The notes: generated by a model from the sequence alone, not told the origin. Positions 26,066-40,973 are shown, counted from the first letter of the stretch. The stretch is 64,000 nucleotides of DNA from Mycetohabitans endofungorum (GCF_002927045.1 NZ_PRDW01000008.1:62001-126000), one strand, 5' to 3'. Numbers and translations: made by a program.

Positions 26066-26494
26066 TCAGGGCTTGCGGTGCGGGCAGTTTTCCTTCGTGC
26101 AGGAGCCGTACATCGCGAGCGCGTGCTCCTGTAGCTTGAAGCCCCGTTCTTGGGCGATCAACTGCTGGCGGTGCTCGATCTCGGGGTCGTAGAATTCCTC
26201 AACCCGGCCGCAGTCCAGGCAGACCAGATGGTCGTGATGCGTACCCTCATTGAGTTCGAACACCGCTTTGCCAGACTCGAAGTTGCTGCGCGTGAGTAGG
26301 CCGGCCTGCTCGAACTGCGTCAGCACGCGATAAACAGTCGCCAGGCCAATATCTAGCTCCTCATTGAGCAAGTTGCGGTAGACGTCTTCCGCGGTCAAGT
26401 GGCGCACGGAACTGTGTTGGAAAATCTCCAGAATCTTCAGGCGCGGCAAGGTTGCCTTGAGCCCCATGTTCTTGAGGTCAGCGGGATTGGTCAT
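26066..26494 (-). CDS. fur: Ferric uptake regulator Fur
   Basis: 142 residues. Fe(II)-dependent repressor of iron acquisition genes. N-terminal winged helix ([42 protein letters not shown]); metal sites H86-H87-D88-H89 (THHDHLVC) with the Cys92/Cys95 pair (CLDC) and a C-terminal Cys pair in [10 protein letters not shown] for structural zinc. Divergent from bamE with 114 bp between the ORFs; an A/T-rich centre near 26514-26535 probably holds both promoters. Confidence 0.97.
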   Translation of the reverse strand: MTNPADLKNMGLKATLPRLKILEIFQHSSVRHLTAEDVYRNLLNEELDIGLATVYRVLTQFEQAGLLTRSNFESGKAVFELNEGTHHDHLVCLDCGRVEEFYDPEIEHRQQLIAQERGFKLQEHALAMYGSCTKENCPHRKP

Positions 26495-26647
26495 CGCTAG
26501 GCATCCCTAGAGTACAATGCAAGGTTCTAATAGTAATGGGTTTTTGGGTATTCCGGTCGACGCAGGCGTGTCTCGGACCCAAATCAATTAAAGCGTCAGA
26601 CGCGTTTTATGGGTGAAATGAGTTCAACGTTCTTCTCCGGATCGCGC

Positions 26648-27418
26648 ATGCGCGCCACAGCCTTTTCGGTAACGGCCCGCGTCGTCTTGCTCGCCGCCGT
26701 GGCTTCGCTCGGTGCATGCAAGACATACGACAGCCTGACGCAACGCATCGCGCGTTCGATCACCCCATACCGGATCACGGTCGTGCAGGGCAACTTCGTA
26801 TCGGCCGAGGCTGCATCGAGGCTACGCGTCGGCATGTCCCGTGATGAAGTGCGCAGCGTGCTGGGCACACCGCTGCTCACCGACCTGTTCCATGCCGATC
26901 GCTGGGACTATGTGTTCTATTTCAAGCGCGGCTCGACTTCTATTGTGCAGCAGCGAGACCTGGTCGTGAATTTCGTCGGCGATCGCGTGGCAAGCTGGAT
27001 AGGGGCCGACGATCTGCCATCCGAGTACGAGTTGATTGCCGAAATCGATGGTGACCGCAAGGGTTTGAAGAAAGCGGAAGCCGAGGCCGCCGCGGCCAAG
27101 GCGGCAAAGGCCGCTGCGGCTGACGCGTCGGCGGCGGCGGCGAGCGCGCCGGTTGCGCAGGCGCCGGTGCCCGGCACGGCCGCGGCGAGTGGCGTCAGCG
27201 ATGTCAGTGTGTTGCCGTCGTCGCAAGCCGCCAACGAGGAAGCCGCGGCCGCGGCGAACCGCGTGACTGCTCAGGTCGCGCCGCAGCACATCGCGTTGCC
27301 GCCGACTGGCGTCGCACCGTCGCCGGATCCGTCAACCGGCCTGGCGCCGCCCAGTGCCGCGGGCCTGCAGAACCAGCCGGTGCTCGAGCGCAGCGGCGCT
27401 CAAGGGACGCGTCAATGA
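26648..27418 (+). CDS. bamE: Outer-membrane assembly lipoprotein BamE (OmlA/SmpA)
   Basis: About 256 residues from the ATG at 26648, which gives a normal lipoprotein signal peptide ending LGAC (Cys24). Two earlier in-frame ATGs (26609, 26618) would lengthen the signal peptide to about 36 residues. The SmpA/OmlA domain follows: [14 protein letters not shown]-like segment, [31 protein letters not shown]. The last 120 residues are an Ala/Pro-rich tail ([20 protein letters not shown]), common in Burkholderia and probably disordered. BamE is a subunit of the beta-barrel assembly machine. Its stop overlaps dapB. Confidence 0.9.
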   Translation: MRATAFSVTARVVLLAAVASLGACKTYDSLTQRIARSITPYRITVVQGNFVSAEAASRLRVGMSRDEVRSVLGTPLLTDLFHADRWDYVFYFKRGSTSIVQQRDLVVNFVGDRVASWIGADDLPSEYELIAEIDGDRKGLKKAEAEAAAAKAAKAAAADASAAAASAPVAQAPVPGTAAASGVSDVSVLPSSQAANEEAAAAANRVTAQVAPQHIALPPTGVAPSPDPSTGLAPPSAAGLQNQPVLERSGAQGTRQ

Positions 27419-28215
27419 TGAAGATTGCCATCGCAGGAGCATCGGGCCGCATGGGGCAAATGCTGGTCGAAACGGTGCTGAATACGCCGGAAGTCATGTT
27501 GTCGGGCGCGCTGGAGCGCGCGGGCGCTGCCGCGCTGGGGCAGGACGCCGGCGCGTTCGCCGGGCGGCAGACCGGTATCGCGATTACCGACGACGTGGAG
27601 CGCGTGCTTGCGCATGCAGACGTGCTGATCGATTTCACGCGGCCCGAGGGCACGCTTGAATACCTGAAGGCGGCGCGCCGGCACGGCACTCGCATGGTGA
27701 TCGGCACGACGGGTTTTGCCGAATCGCAGAAGGCCGAGTTGGCCGCCGCCGCGCAGACGCTCGGGATCGTGTTCGCACCGAACATGAGCGTGGGCGTGAA
27801 CGTGACGTTGAAGCTGCTGCAAGTGGCCGCTGCGCATTTCGCCACCGGTTACGATATCGAGATCATCGAGGCGCATCACCGGCACAAAGTTGATGCGCCG
27901 TCCGGCACAGCGTTGCAGATGGGCGAAGTGATTGCGACGGCGTTGGGTCGTGATCTGGCATCCTGTGCCGTGTACGGACGCCATGGCGTGACCGGTGAGC
28001 GCGACCCGTCGACGATTGGGTTCTCAGCCATCCGCGGCGGCGACATCGTCGGCGACCACACGGTGATGTTCGCCGGCACCGGCGAGCGGATCGAGATCAC
28101 GCATAAGTCGGCGAACCGGCTCGCGTACGCGCAGGGCGCGGTACGGGCCGCTCGTTTCCTGGCCGGCCGACCGGCGGGGCTGTACGATATGTGGGACGTG
28201 CTAGGCCTGCGCTAG
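27415..28215 (+). CDS. dapB: 4-hydroxy-tetrahydrodipicolinate reductase DapB
   Basis: 266 residues. Reduces the DapA product on the way to lysine and diaminopimelate. N-terminal nucleotide loop [14 protein letters not shown], then [10 protein letters not shown], the active-site [18 protein letters not shown] and [17 protein letters not shown]. The start is the first of two ATG codons, 7 nt after AAGGGA and overlapping the bamE TGA, so translation is probably coupled. DAP is also the residue recycled by Mpl. Confidence 0.96.
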   Translation: MMKIAIAGASGRMGQMLVETVLNTPEVMLSGALERAGAAALGQDAGAFAGRQTGIAITDDVERVLAHADVLIDFTRPEGTLEYLKAARRHGTRMVIGTTGFAESQKAELAAAAQTLGIVFAPNMSVGVNVTLKLLQVAAAHFATGYDIEIIEAHHRHKVDAPSGTALQMGEVIATALGRDLASCAVYGRHGVTGERDPSTIGFSAIRGGDIVGDHTVMFAGTGERIEITHKSANRLAYAQGAVRAARFLAGRPAGLYDMWDVLGLR

Positions 28216-28246
28216 CCGTCGTGCGCACGCGCGTGGCGCATCGCAA

Positions 28247-31020
<2,774 letters not shown>

Positions 31021-31028
31021 GGGCCTGC

Positions 31029-31592
31029 ATGACTGAATCGAAATTGACGCGCCGATCCTGCATTGTGCTTGCCGCGGCGGCGTTGTTGCTGTCCGGATGC
31101 AGCTTCCAGCTGCGCGGTAACTATGGCTTCCCGTTCAAGCGGCTCGCGCTGGTCGGCCCGGATCCGGAGCTTGGCGCACGGATTCAGCGGATGGTCGAGG
31201 GTGGCAGCCAGACGCGGATCGTCAAGAGCACCGACGGTGCGGACGCGATCCTGTCGATTTCGGAGGGGCGCGGCACCGGGGCGCTGACGCTCAATGCGGC
31301 CGGACAGGTCAACGAGTACGAACTCGACTACACGATGTCGTACCAGCTGGTCGGCGCGGACGGCACAGTGTTGTTGCCGCCCAGCGTGATCCGCATCAAC
31401 CGGGCGATGACCTATTCCGACCAGTACGCGTTGGCGAAGTCGCAGGAGTTCGAGTTGCTGTATCGAGATATGCGCAACGACGCGCTAGACCAGCTGTTGC
31501 GGCGTATGAGCGCAGTGCGCGAGCTGCACCCGACCCATGGCGGGGTTCGCGCGGTAGCGCCGCGCGCGCCGCTGCCCACGCCGCCGCTGTAA
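31029..31592 (+). CDS. lptE: LPS-assembly lipoprotein LptE
   Basis: 187 residues. Signal peptide with lipobox LLSGC (cleavage before a Cys near residue 24), then the LptE core SFQLRGNYGFPFKRLALVGP and a mid domain (LTLNAAGQVNEYELDYTMSYQL). LptE is the plug of the LptD channel that delivers LPS to the outer leaflet. Position between leuS and holA is conserved in proteobacteria. The C-terminal tail is Pro/Ala-rich. Confidence 0.94.
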   Translation: MTESKLTRRSCIVLAAAALLLSGCSFQLRGNYGFPFKRLALVGPDPELGARIQRMVEGGSQTRIVKSTDGADAILSISEGRGTGALTLNAAGQVNEYELDYTMSYQLVGADGTVLLPPSVIRINRAMTYSDQYALAKSQEFELLYRDMRNDALDQLLRRMSAVRELHPTHGGVRAVAPRAPLPTPPL

Positions 31593-31605
31593 CGGACACG
31601 ACACG

Positions 31606-32757
31606 ATGCAACTGCGCGCAGACGCCCTGGAGTCGCACCTGGCCAAGACGTTGGGTCGCTTGTACGTCGTGTACGGCGACGAGTCACTGCTCGCGCAGGA
31701 AGCCGTGGCGCGCATCCGCGCCGCAGCGCGCGCGGCCGGTTTCACCGAGCGCAACGTATTCTCTGTCGAGCGCGGTTTTGATTGGAGCCTGCTGCTCGGC
31801 GCCACGCAATCGATGTCGTTGTTCGGCGAGCGGCAGCTGATCGAATTGCGCATCCCGACCGGCAAACCGGGCAAGGATGGCGGTGACGCATTGAAGGCGC
31901 TGGCGGCATCGGACAATCCCGATGTGCTGGCGTTGATCGCATTGCCGCGGCTGGACGCGGCGACGCAAAAGACGGCATGGTTCACTGCCTTGGTCCAGGC
32001 TGGTGTGGCGATACGCATCGACACGGTCGAGCGTGCGCAGCTGCCGAACTGGATTGCGCAACGGCTCGCGGCGCAGCAGCAACGCATCGTCGCCGGCGAC
32101 GAAGGGCGGCGCGCGCTGCAGTTCATCGCCGAGCGGGTCGAGGGCAACCTGCTCGCCGCGCATCAGGAAATCCAAAAGCTCGGCCTGTTGTATCCTGCCG
32201 GCGAATTGACGCTCGAGCAGGTGCAGGACGCGGTACTCAACGTCGCCCGCTACGACGTGTTCAAGCTCAACGAGGCAATGCTTTCCGGCGATGTTGCGCG
32301 CTTGGCGCGGATGCTCGATGGATTACGCGGCGAAGGCGAGGCGACGGTGCTGGTGCTGTGGGCTGTCGTAGAGGAAATCCGTGCGCTGGCGCGAATCAAG
32401 CGGGGGCTGGCTGCCGGCAAGCCGTTGGCGATCCTGATGCGCGAGAATCGCGTGTGGGGGCCGCGTGAACGGCTGATGGGCCCCGCGCTGCAGCGCGTCG
32501 ATGAACGTTCGCTCGAACGGGCGCTGGCGCTCGCGGCGCGGCTGGACCGGCAGGTCAAGGGGCTCTGCGGTGGGGTGCCGGCGCGTGTAGGCGTCGCGCC
32601 CGCTCGCGCGTCACTGCCGCCGGCCGATCCGTGGGATGGCTTGTTCGATCTGGCGATGACGATTGCGCGGCCCGGCGGCAGCGATGGCGGGCGCCGGGCG
32701 GGTGGCGGTGCGCCGCACGGCGCCACCGCCACTGCCGTGCGGGCGATACGACCGTAG
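31606..32757 (+). CDS. holA: DNA polymerase III delta subunit HolA
   Basis: 383 residues, slightly longer than E. coli delta (343). N-terminal LYVVYGDESLLAQEAVARI and SLFGERQLIELRIP are characteristic of the clamp-loader delta subunit, which opens the beta clamp. Domain II/III features EGNLLAAHQEIQKLGLLYP and YDVFKLNEAMLSGD follow. The last 40 residues are a Gly/Ala/Pro-rich extension. Separated from lptE by 13 bp, so cotranscribed. Confidence 0.95.
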   Translation: MQLRADALESHLAKTLGRLYVVYGDESLLAQEAVARIRAAARAAGFTERNVFSVERGFDWSLLLGATQSMSLFGERQLIELRIPTGKPGKDGGDALKALAASDNPDVLALIALPRLDAATQKTAWFTALVQAGVAIRIDTVERAQLPNWIAQRLAAQQQRIVAGDEGRRALQFIAERVEGNLLAAHQEIQKLGLLYPAGELTLEQVQDAVLNVARYDVFKLNEAMLSGDVARLARMLDGLRGEGEATVLVLWAVVEEIRALARIKRGLAAGKPLAILMRENRVWGPRERLMGPALQRVDERSLERALALAARLDRQVKGLCGGVPARVGVAPARASLPPADPWDGLFDLAMTIARPGGSDGGRRAGGGAPHGATATAVRAIRP

Positions 32758-32876
32758 TCTTACAATAGAGGCCATCGCACTGCCGCGTGGCGCGGCGGGT
32801 CGCGCGCAACGGCTTCGATCTGTGCGGACTGGGCGTGCACAAACCAACCGCATTCACGCACTACGGGAACACGAAG

Positions 32877-34148
32877 ATGGACATTGACCGCTACATGACC
32901 GATCTGGGTCGCCGCGCGCGCGCGGCGTCAAGGGCGATCGCCCGGGCGCCGGGGGCCGCGAAGAACGCGGCGCTCGAACAGATCGCGCTGGCGATCCAGG
33001 GACAGGCCGGCGCGCTCCAGCGCGCGAATGCGCGCGATGTCGAGCGGGCACGGGCCAACGGGCACGATGCGGCCTTCATCGACCGACTGACGCTGTCGGA
33101 CAAGGCGCTGACGACGATGGTCGAAGGCCTGCGGCAGGTTGCGGCGCTGCCTGACCCGATTGGCGAGATCACCGGCATGAGGACGCGTCCGACCGGCATT
33201 CAGGTGGGCCAGATGCGGGTGCCGCTCGGTGTGATTGGCATCATCTATGAGTCGCGGCCGAATGTCACGATCGATGCTGCCGCGCTGTGTCTGAAATCGG
33301 GCAACGCGACGATCCTGCGCGGCGGCTCGGAGGCGATCGAATCCAATACCGCGCTTGCCGCGCTGATCGCCGAGGCGCTGCGCATGAGCGGCCTGCCCGA
33401 GGATGGGGTGCAAGTGGTCGGTACGCCGGATCGGGCGGCGGTTGGCAAGCTGATCACCATGACCGACTACGTCGACGTGATCGTGCCGCGCGGTGGTAAG
33501 CGCTTGATTCAACGGTTGGTCGATGAAGCGCGGGTGCCGATGATCAAGCACCTGGACGGCGTGTGCCATGTCTACGTGGATGATGGCGCCGATGTCGGCA
33601 AGGCGCTGGCGGTATGCGATAACGCGAAGACGCATCGGTACGGCACTTGCAACACGATGGAGACGCTGCTCGTCGCACGGGGCATCGCGCCGACCGTGTT
33701 GCCGTTGCTGGGCAAGCTGTACCGGGACAAGGCTGTCGAGTTGCGAGTGGACCCGGCTGCACGCGTGATCCTTGCCGATGCCGGTGTCGCGCCGCTCGTG
33801 GATGCGACCGAGGCCGATTGGCGCACCGAATACCTGGCGCCAATGCTTGCGATCAGGGTGGTGGACGGCATCGACGCGGCGATCGAGCACATCAATACGT
33901 ATGGCTCCGCGCATACCGATGCGATCGTGACCGAGCACTACGATCGCGCGATGCAGTTCCTGCGTGAGGTCGATTCAGCCAGCGTGATGGTCAATGCGTC
34001 AACGCGCTTCGCGGACGGCTTCGAATACGGGCTGGGCGCCGAAATCGGCATCTCGAACGACAAGCTGCATGCGCGCGGTCCGGTGGGCCTCGAGGGGCTA
34101 ACGTCATTGAAATACGTCGTGCTGGGTCACGGCGAAGTGCGGCAATAA
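32877..34148 (+). CDS. proA: Gamma-glutamyl phosphate reductase ProA
   Basis: 423 residues. Reduces glutamyl-5-phosphate with NADPH in proline synthesis; ProC, the final enzyme, is also in this window. Key motifs: [34 protein letters not shown], the catalytic Cys region [14 protein letters not shown] and C-terminal [15 protein letters not shown] chose the ATG at 32877 ([11 protein letters not shown]); an in-frame ATG 90 bp upstream lacks homology. proB is not adjacent. Confidence 0.97.
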   Translation: MDIDRYMTDLGRRARAASRAIARAPGAAKNAALEQIALAIQGQAGALQRANARDVERARANGHDAAFIDRLTLSDKALTTMVEGLRQVAALPDPIGEITGMRTRPTGIQVGQMRVPLGVIGIIYESRPNVTIDAAALCLKSGNATILRGGSEAIESNTALAALIAEALRMSGLPEDGVQVVGTPDRAAVGKLITMTDYVDVIVPRGGKRLIQRLVDEARVPMIKHLDGVCHVYVDDGADVGKALAVCDNAKTHRYGTCNTMETLLVARGIAPTVLPLLGKLYRDKAVELRVDPAARVILADAGVAPLVDATEADWRTEYLAPMLAIRVVDGIDAAIEHINTYGSAHTDAIVTEHYDRAMQFLREVDSASVMVNASTRFADGFEYGLGAEIGISNDKLHARGPVGLEGLTSLKYVVLGHGEVRQ

Positions 34149-34160
34149 AGGGGTTTGCGC

Positions 34161-34577
34161 ATGTTGTGGATCAAGACCTTTCATATCGTGTTGATTGCCT
34201 CCTGGTTCGCGGGACTGTTCTATCTGCCCCGCATCTTCGTGAACCTGGCGATGGAGATCGAGCCTGCCGCGTCGCGGCGCTTGCTGGTGATGGCGCGCAA
34301 GTTATATCGCTTCATGAGCCTGATCGCCGTGCCGGCGCTCGTGTGCGGGCTCTGGCTATGGCTCGTGGTGGGCATCGGTCGTGGGCAGGGGTGGATGCAT
34401 GCGAAACTGGCGATCGTCGTGCTGCTGATCGTCTATCACGCGATGTGTGGCAGGTTGCTCGCCACGTTTGAGCGGGGCGCGAACCGCCGCTCCGACCGAT
34501 GGTATCGGATGTTCAACGAATTGCCGGTGCTCGGCTTGCTCGGCGCTGTTGCGCTGGTGGTCTTCAAGCCCTTTTGA
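34161..34577 (+). CDS. hemJ: HemJ-like protoporphyrinogen oxidase (CopD/UPF0093 membrane protein)
   Basis: 138 residues, four hydrophobic segments. The N-terminal MLWIKTFHIVLIASWFAGLFYLP carries the conserved His and the WFAGLFYLPR motif of the HemJ family, which oxidises protoporphyrinogen IX. The KLYRFMS and WMHAKLAIVVLLIVYH motifs also fit. The ATG at 34161 was preferred over a TTG two codons upstream. It follows proA by 12 bp, probably in one transcript. Confidence 0.88.
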   Translation: MLWIKTFHIVLIASWFAGLFYLPRIFVNLAMEIEPAASRRLLVMARKLYRFMSLIAVPALVCGLWLWLVVGIGRGQGWMHAKLAIVVLLIVYHAMCGRLLATFERGANRRSDRWYRMFNELPVLGLLGAVALVVFKPF

Positions 34578-34608
34578 GCGGTATTCATCCCTTCCGAACG
34601 GCCTGTCA

Positions 34609-34835
34609 TCAGTCGCGCGCGGCCACACGGCGTTGTGCGACGACTTTCTTAGCGTCGCCCAGCCGGTCGACCAGCGCTGGTCCCTTGCGCAGCGCGACGC
34701 CGACCGCGAGGATGTCGCCAATCACCAGGTGTGACATGCGCGAGATCATCGGCGAGAATACGGCGGTTTCCTCGGCGATGTTGCCAACAGGCTGATTGTG
34801 GCCAGCCGCGCCAGCGGCGAGTTGCTGAACTTGCG
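34609..34835 (-). pseudogene. Remnant: HexR/RpiR-family regulator, C-terminal SIS domain, frameshifted
   Basis: Leftward reading from about 34790 gives IAEETAVFSPMISRMSHLV, then GDILAVGVALRKGPALVDRL and a tail ending in TGA at 34609-34611. This is the C-terminal part of the SIS domain of HexR-type regulators. The preceding family motif SPLARLATISLL is present at about 34775-34825 but in a different frame, so at least one frameshift separates them. The DNA-binding N-terminal half is missing; edd begins on the opposite strand at 34901. HexR normally controls edd-eda, so its loss implies altered control of those genes. Confidence 0.75.
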
Positions 34836-34900
34836 ACCCCTCGGCGATTCAAACCTTCCGGCGCACTTGCGCGTGCCGCCCGTTTCCAGGAGCGATTCCT

Positions 34901-36736
34901 ATGGCTTCGTTGCACCCCCGGCTGACGGCAGTGACCGATCGCATCATCGAGCGCAGCAACGCAACGCGGCGCGCCTATCTTGCCCGGATCGAGCATGCGC
35001 AAGGACAGTTTCCTGCGCGCGGCGTGCTGTCTTGCGCGAACCTGGCCCACGGTTTTGCGGGGCTCGAAGGGCAGGACAAGATCGCGATCCGTGCGATGCG
35101 GCAGCCGAATATTGGCATTGTGTCGGCCTACAACGAGATGTTATCCGCGCATGCGCCGTACCGCGACTTTCCCGACATCATCAAACAGGCGGCGCGCGAA
35201 GCGGGTGGCATCGCGCAATTTGCCGGTGGCGTGCCCGCGATGTGCGACGGCATTACGCAGGGCAACGCCGGCATGGAACTGTCGCTGTTTTCCCGCGAGA
35301 CGATCGCGATGTCAACGGCGATCGCGTTGACGCACAACATGTTCGACGCGGCGCTGTGCTTGGGCATTTGCGACAAGATCGTGCCGGGCCTGTTGATCGG
35401 CGCGTTGCAATTTGGCCACTTGCCGACGATCTTCGTGCCCGCCGGGCCGATGACCAGTGGCCTGTCCAATGATGAGAAAGCCAAGATCCGCCAGCAGTTC
35501 GCCACCGGCGCTGTAGGGCGCGACGTGTTGCTCGACAGCGAGGCGCGTGCGTACCATGGCCACGGCACCTGCACGTTCTATGGCACGGCGAACTCGAACC
35601 AGCTGCTGATGGAAATCATGGGCCTGCACTTGCCCGGTGCCGCGTTCGTCCATCCGCATACGCCGCTGCGCGATGCACTCACCGCCGAGGCGGCACGCCG
35701 CGTGCTGCAACTGACCGCGCAAGGCGCGCACTACACGCCGATCGGCCGCGTGATCGACGAGAAAGCGATTGTCAACGGCATCGTCGCGCTGCTGGCCACC
35801 GGCGGCTCCACCAACCATACGCTGCACCTGGTGGCGATCGCCCGCGCGGCCGGCATCGTGATCGACTGGAACGACTTCGATGACCTATCGCGTGCAGTGC
35901 CGCTGCTCGCGAAGATTTATCCAAATGGCAAGGCGGACATTAACCACTATCACGCGGCGGGCGGCATGGCGTTCCTTACGCGCACGCTGCTCGACGCAGG
36001 CTTGCTGCACGACGATGTGACGACCGTTGCCGGCGCTGGCTTGTCGGACCATTACACGCGCGAGCCCAGACTGGTCAACGGCAAGCTGGTCTGGATCGAC
36101 GGCCCGCGCGAGAGCCACGACAAGGCCGTGCTGCGCAGCGCGGCGGAACCGTTCCAGCCGGATGGCGGGCTGCGATTGGTGCAGGGTCGGTTGGGCCGAG
36201 GTGTGATCAAGATTTCCGCGGTCGCGCCGCAACATCGCAGTGTCACCGCGCCGGCGATCGTCTTCGATTCGCAGGAAGGCGTGCAGGCCGCCTTCGATCG
36301 CGGTGAGCTGGAGCGCGATTGCGTCGCCGTGGTGCGATTCCAGGGGGCAAGAGCCAATGGCATGCCCGAGCTGCACCGGCTTACGCCGCTGCTGGGCGTT
36401 TTGCAGGACAAGGGCTTGCGCGTGGCGCTGGTGACCGACGGCCGGATGTCGGGCGCCTCGGGTAAGGTACCGGCGGTGATCCACCTGTCGCCTGAGGCGC
36501 TGCTCGACGGCCCGCTCGGCAAGGTGCGCAGCGGCGATGTGATTACGCTCGATGCAGAAGCCGGGCGATTGGACGTGGACGTGGACGAGGCCGAATGGGC
36601 GCGCCGCGCGAACGAAAAGCCCGTGCATCGCCACGAGCATGAACTGGGCTTTGGCCGCGAGCTGTTCGGCGTTTTCCGTGCCGCTGCGCTGCCGGCCGAG
36701 CAAGGGGCGTCGGTGTTCGGCGCGATGACCGAATGA
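34901..36736 (+). CDS. edd: Phosphogluconate dehydratase Edd
   Basis: 611 residues, full length. Dehydrates 6-phosphogluconate to KDPG, the first Entner-Doudoroff step. Iron-sulfur-cluster cysteine regions [12 protein letters not shown] and [10 protein letters not shown], plus [17 protein letters not shown]; other IlvD/Edd motifs are [20 protein letters not shown] and [15 protein letters not shown]. The start follows AGGAGCGATTCCT. eda follows after 37 bp. The adjacent hexR-like gene is broken and the gluconokinase is gone, so glucose 6-phosphate, not gluconate, is the likely input. Confidence 0.96.
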   Translation: MASLHPRLTAVTDRIIERSNATRRAYLARIEHAQGQFPARGVLSCANLAHGFAGLEGQDKIAIRAMRQPNIGIVSAYNEMLSAHAPYRDFPDIIKQAAREAGGIAQFAGGVPAMCDGITQGNAGMELSLFSRETIAMSTAIALTHNMFDAALCLGICDKIVPGLLIGALQFGHLPTIFVPAGPMTSGLSNDEKAKIRQQFATGAVGRDVLLDSEARAYHGHGTCTFYGTANSNQLLMEIMGLHLPGAAFVHPHTPLRDALTAEAARRVLQLTAQGAHYTPIGRVIDEKAIVNGIVALLATGGSTNHTLHLVAIARAAGIVIDWNDFDDLSRAVPLLAKIYPNGKADINHYHAAGGMAFLTRTLLDAGLLHDDVTTVAGAGLSDHYTREPRLVNGKLVWIDGPRESHDKAVLRSAAEPFQPDGGLRLVQGRLGRGVIKISAVAPQHRSVTAPAIVFDSQEGVQAAFDRGELERDCVAVVRFQGARANGMPELHRLTPLLGVLQDKGLRVALVTDGRMSGASGKVPAVIHLSPEALLDGPLGKVRSGDVITLDAEAGRLDVDVDEAEWARRANEKPVHRHEHELGFGRELFGVFRAAALPAEQGASVFGAMTE

Positions 36737-36773
36737 GGGCATCGTTCCATTCTGAACTACAGGAGAGCTGCAG

Positions 36774-37409
36774 ATGAAACCCGTGAGCGAAATCGTGCGG
36801 ATCGGCCCGGTTATCCCGGTCCTGACATTTGAGTCGGTGGAGCAGGGCGAGCACGTCGCGCACGCGCTGTACGAGGGCGGGGTGAAGGTGCTCGAGATCA
36901 CGCTGCGAACCGCGGCCGGACTGCAGGCGATCGGGCGCGCATCGCAACTTGCCTCGGATATCGTCGTCGGCGTCGGCACGCTGACCACCGCCGCCCAGGT
37001 CGAGCAGGCCAAGCGCGCCGGCGCGGCATTCGGCGTGTCGCCGGGGCTCACACGCGAGATCCATCGGGCGGCGCAGGACGTCGGCTTGCCGTTGCTGCCC
37101 GGTGTGATGACGCCGTCCGACATCCTGCTTGCGTTCGAACTCGGCTACGACATCGTGAAGTTCTTTCCGGCGCAGCAGGCAGGCGGCTTGGACATGCTGC
37201 AAGCGTTCAGCGGTCCGTTCCCGGCGTTGCGGTTCTGTCCGACCGGCGGCATCACGCAGGAGTTGGCGACGAGCTTTCTCGCGCTGCCCAACGTGGTCTG
37301 CGTCGGCGGCTCGTGGCTCACGCCCCGGGCGGCGCTGGCCGCACAAAACTGGGCCGAGGTGACACGCCTGGCGCGCGCGGCGAGTCAACTGGCGCGGCCC
37401 AATACCTAA
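36774..37409 (+). CDS. eda: KDPG aldolase Eda
   Basis: 211 residues. Cleaves KDPG to pyruvate and glyceraldehyde 3-phosphate, which feeds GapA. Glu41 and Arg45 in KVLEITLRT, and the Schiff-base Lys129 in YDIVKFFPAQQAGG, match the family. A good Shine-Dalgarno (CAGGAGAG) precedes the ATG. Likely cotranscribed with edd. Confidence 0.96.
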   Translation: MKPVSEIVRIGPVIPVLTFESVEQGEHVAHALYEGGVKVLEITLRTAAGLQAIGRASQLASDIVVGVGTLTTAAQVEQAKRAGAAFGVSPGLTREIHRAAQDVGLPLLPGVMTPSDILLAFELGYDIVKFFPAQQAGGLDMLQAFSGPFPALRFCPTGGITQELATSFLALPNVVCVGGSWLTPRAALAAQNWAEVTRLARAASQLARPNT

Positions 37410-37576
37410 GCTTAAGCCACCGCACCGGCTACTTCTTCGACCCGTCGTTGCCGCAACGTCAATGGGGCACGCTCGAGGAGCCGGGGCCTGACGAGGCGAT
37501 TACGGTGAGCATCGACGAGCCGCCGGAGCGCATCGTCGGCCGGGTGTTCGAGCGATTGGCCGCGCGTACCCGTTGA
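37410..37576 (+). pseudogene. Remnant: C-terminal end of a gluconokinase
   Basis: About 55 codons in one frame end in TGA. They read HRTGYFFDPSLPQRQWGTLE, then EPGPDEAITVSIDEPPERIV. This corresponds to the C-terminal segment of GntK-type gluconokinase (GHF...LL.SQ..TLE.P..DE....D). The P-loop and the rest of the kinase are absent. The fragment starts directly at the eda stop codon, indicating a deletion that joined the two. It suggests gluconate can no longer be phosphorylated by this locus. Confidence 0.7.
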
Positions 37577-37635
37577 TCCGCACGGCCCGAGCGGCTGCCT
37601 CGGCATGGGCGCCCGTCGCGGCCGGCGCACCGGTG

Positions 37636-39141
<1,506 letters not shown>

Positions 39142-39271
39142 TCATGCACCGTTTCAGGCTGTTGTAATCCAAACACAATGGTCACGCGTTAGAGTGCCTG
39201 TCGCGCGAATGCGACGGATAAGATGATGTCCGGGGGGCGCTATACCGCCTAAGACTCTCTGAAGGGGAAAG

Positions 39272-39883
39272 ATGAAATTAATCGGTTCGCTCAGCAGCCC
39301 GTTCGTGCGCAAGGTACGGATCGTGATGGCTGAAAAGAAAATCGACTACAAGCTGGTGCTCGAGAATCCCTGGGCGGCCGATACGGTCATTCACGACTTC
39401 AATCCGCTGGGCAAGGTGCCATGCCTGGTCATGGAGGACGGCGAGGCGATGTTCGATTCGCGGGTCATTTGCGAGTACGTCGACACGCTGACGCCGGTGG
39501 GCAAACTGTTGCCGCAGTTCGGCCGCGAGCGCGCCGCGGTGCGTGGCTGGGAGGCGCTGACCGATGGAGTGCTCGAGGCTGCGGTGCTGGTGCGGGTCGA
39601 AGCTACGCAGCGCGATGAGGGTCAGCGCAGTCAAGCGTGGGTGGAGCGGCAAAAACGCAAGATCCACGCCGGTCTCGCTGCGATGGCGCGCGGACTCGGC
39701 GAGCGGTCGTGGTGCCACGGCAATCACTACACGTTGGCCGACGTTGCGCTTGGCTGTACGCTCGGCTACCTGGACTTTCGCATGCCGGAGCTTGCGTGGC
39801 GCGATGCGCACCCGAATTTGGACAAGCACTTCACGAAGCTGTCGCAGCGGCAGGCGTTTGTCGATACGTTGCCGCAGGCGTGA
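39272..39883 (+). CDS. Glutathione S-transferase family protein
   Basis: 203 residues. N-terminal thioredoxin-like GST domain ([20 protein letters not shown], with [14 protein letters not shown] and [11 protein letters not shown]) and C-terminal helical domain ([19 protein letters not shown]). Detoxification or stringent-starvation-like roles are possible; substrate unknown. AAGGGGAAAG precedes the ATG. The 247-bp gap upstream holds its promoter region, in which I see nothing else. Its 3' end overlaps the convergent mnmA by 53 bp. Confidence 0.92.
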   Translation: MKLIGSLSSPFVRKVRIVMAEKKIDYKLVLENPWAADTVIHDFNPLGKVPCLVMEDGEAMFDSRVICEYVDTLTPVGKLLPQFGRERAAVRGWEALTDGVLEAAVLVRVEATQRDEGQRSQAWVERQKRKIHAGLAAMARGLGERSWCHGNHYTLADVALGCTLGYLDFRMPELAWRDAHPNLDKHFTKLSQRQAFVDTLPQA

Positions 39884-40973
39884 ATGGCGCCGACGTGGCG
39901 CCGATGATGCCGCCGCCCAAGCACACGTCGCCGTCGTACAGCACGGCGGATTGCCCCGGCGTCACCGCCCATTGTGGCTGCGCGAAGCGCAACGCGAAGT
40001 GCCCGTCTGGCGCATGCTGGAATGTGCAGGCCGCGTCCTGCTGGCGATAGCGCGTCTTGGCCGCGCACGGGTGTCCTTCCTGCGGTGCTGCGCCTGAAAT
40101 CCAACTGGCGTTCTCCGCCTGCAGCGTCGAGCTAAGCAACCACGGGTGATCGTGCCCCTGCACGACGTACAGTGTGTTGCCCGCTATGTCCTTGCCGGCG
40201 ACGAACCACGGCTCGCCGCTGCCATCGCGGCTGCCGCCCAAGCCGATCCCCTTGCGCTGACCCAACGTGTAAAATGCGAGCCCGATGTGTTCGCCGACGA
40301 CCTTGCCATCCAGGGTTTTCATCGGGCCGGGGCGGGTCGGCAGATAGCGGTTCAGGAATGTGCGGAACGGCCGCTCGCCGATGAAGCAGATGCCAGTCGA
40401 GTCCTTTTTTGCCGCGTTGGGCAATCCGATTTGCGCAGCAATCTCGCGAACCCGCGTCTTGGGCATTTTGCCGAGCGGAAACAGTGTGCGGCTCAACTGC
40501 GATTGGTTCAGGCGATGCAGGAAGTAGGATTGGTCCTTGGACGAGTCCAGTGCCTTGAGCAGTTCAAAGCGCTCGCCGACCCGGCGCACGCGGGCGTAGT
40601 GGCCGGTCGCGATGGTTTGCGCACCCAGCGCCATCGCATGGTCCAGGAATGCCTTGAATTTGATCTCTGCATTGCACAGCACATCCGGATTTGGCGTGCG
40701 GCCCGCCGAATACTCGCGCAGGAACTCGGCAAAGACCCTGTCCTTGTACTGCGCGGCGAAGTTCACCGCTTCGACGTCGATGCCGACGAGGTCCGCGACC
40801 GATACGACGTCGATCCAGTCCTGCCGGCTCGCGCAATATTCGCTGTCGTCGTCGTCTTCCCAGTTCTTCATGAACAGGCCGACCACCTCGTAGCCCTGCT
40901 GCTTGAGCAGCCACGCGGCGACCGACGAATCCACGCCGCCGGACATGCCGACGACCACGCGTTGCTTTGCCAT
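39831..40973 (-). CDS. mnmA: tRNA-specific 2-thiouridylase MnmA
   Basis: 380 residues. Forms 2-thiouridine at U34 of tRNA for Lys, Glu and Gln. ATP loop GMSGGVDSS at 9-17; catalytic cysteines C100 ([12 protein letters not shown]) and C196 ([10 protein letters not shown]); [14 protein letters not shown] and [18 protein letters not shown] complete the family motifs. The last 17 or so residues ([19 protein letters not shown]) have no family counterpart and are read antisense through the end of the gst gene, as if an earlier stop had been lost. Confidence 0.96.
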   Translation of the reverse strand: MAKQRVVVGMSGGVDSSVAAWLLKQQGYEVVGLFMKNWEDDDDSEYCASRQDWIDVVSVADLVGIDVEAVNFAAQYKDRVFAEFLREYSAGRTPNPDVLCNAEIKFKAFLDHAMALGAQTIATGHYARVRRVGERFELLKALDSSKDQSYFLHRLNQSQLSRTLFPLGKMPKTRVREIAAQIGLPNAAKKDSTGICFIGERPFRTFLNRYLPTRPGPMKTLDGKVVGEHIGLAFYTLGQRKGIGLGGSRDGSGEPWFVAGKDIAGNTLYVVQGHDHPWLLSSTLQAENASWISGAAPQEGHPCAAKTRYRQQDAACTFQHAPDGHFALRFAQPQWAVTPGQSAVLYDGDVCLGGGIIGATSAPFTPAATYRQTPAAATAS

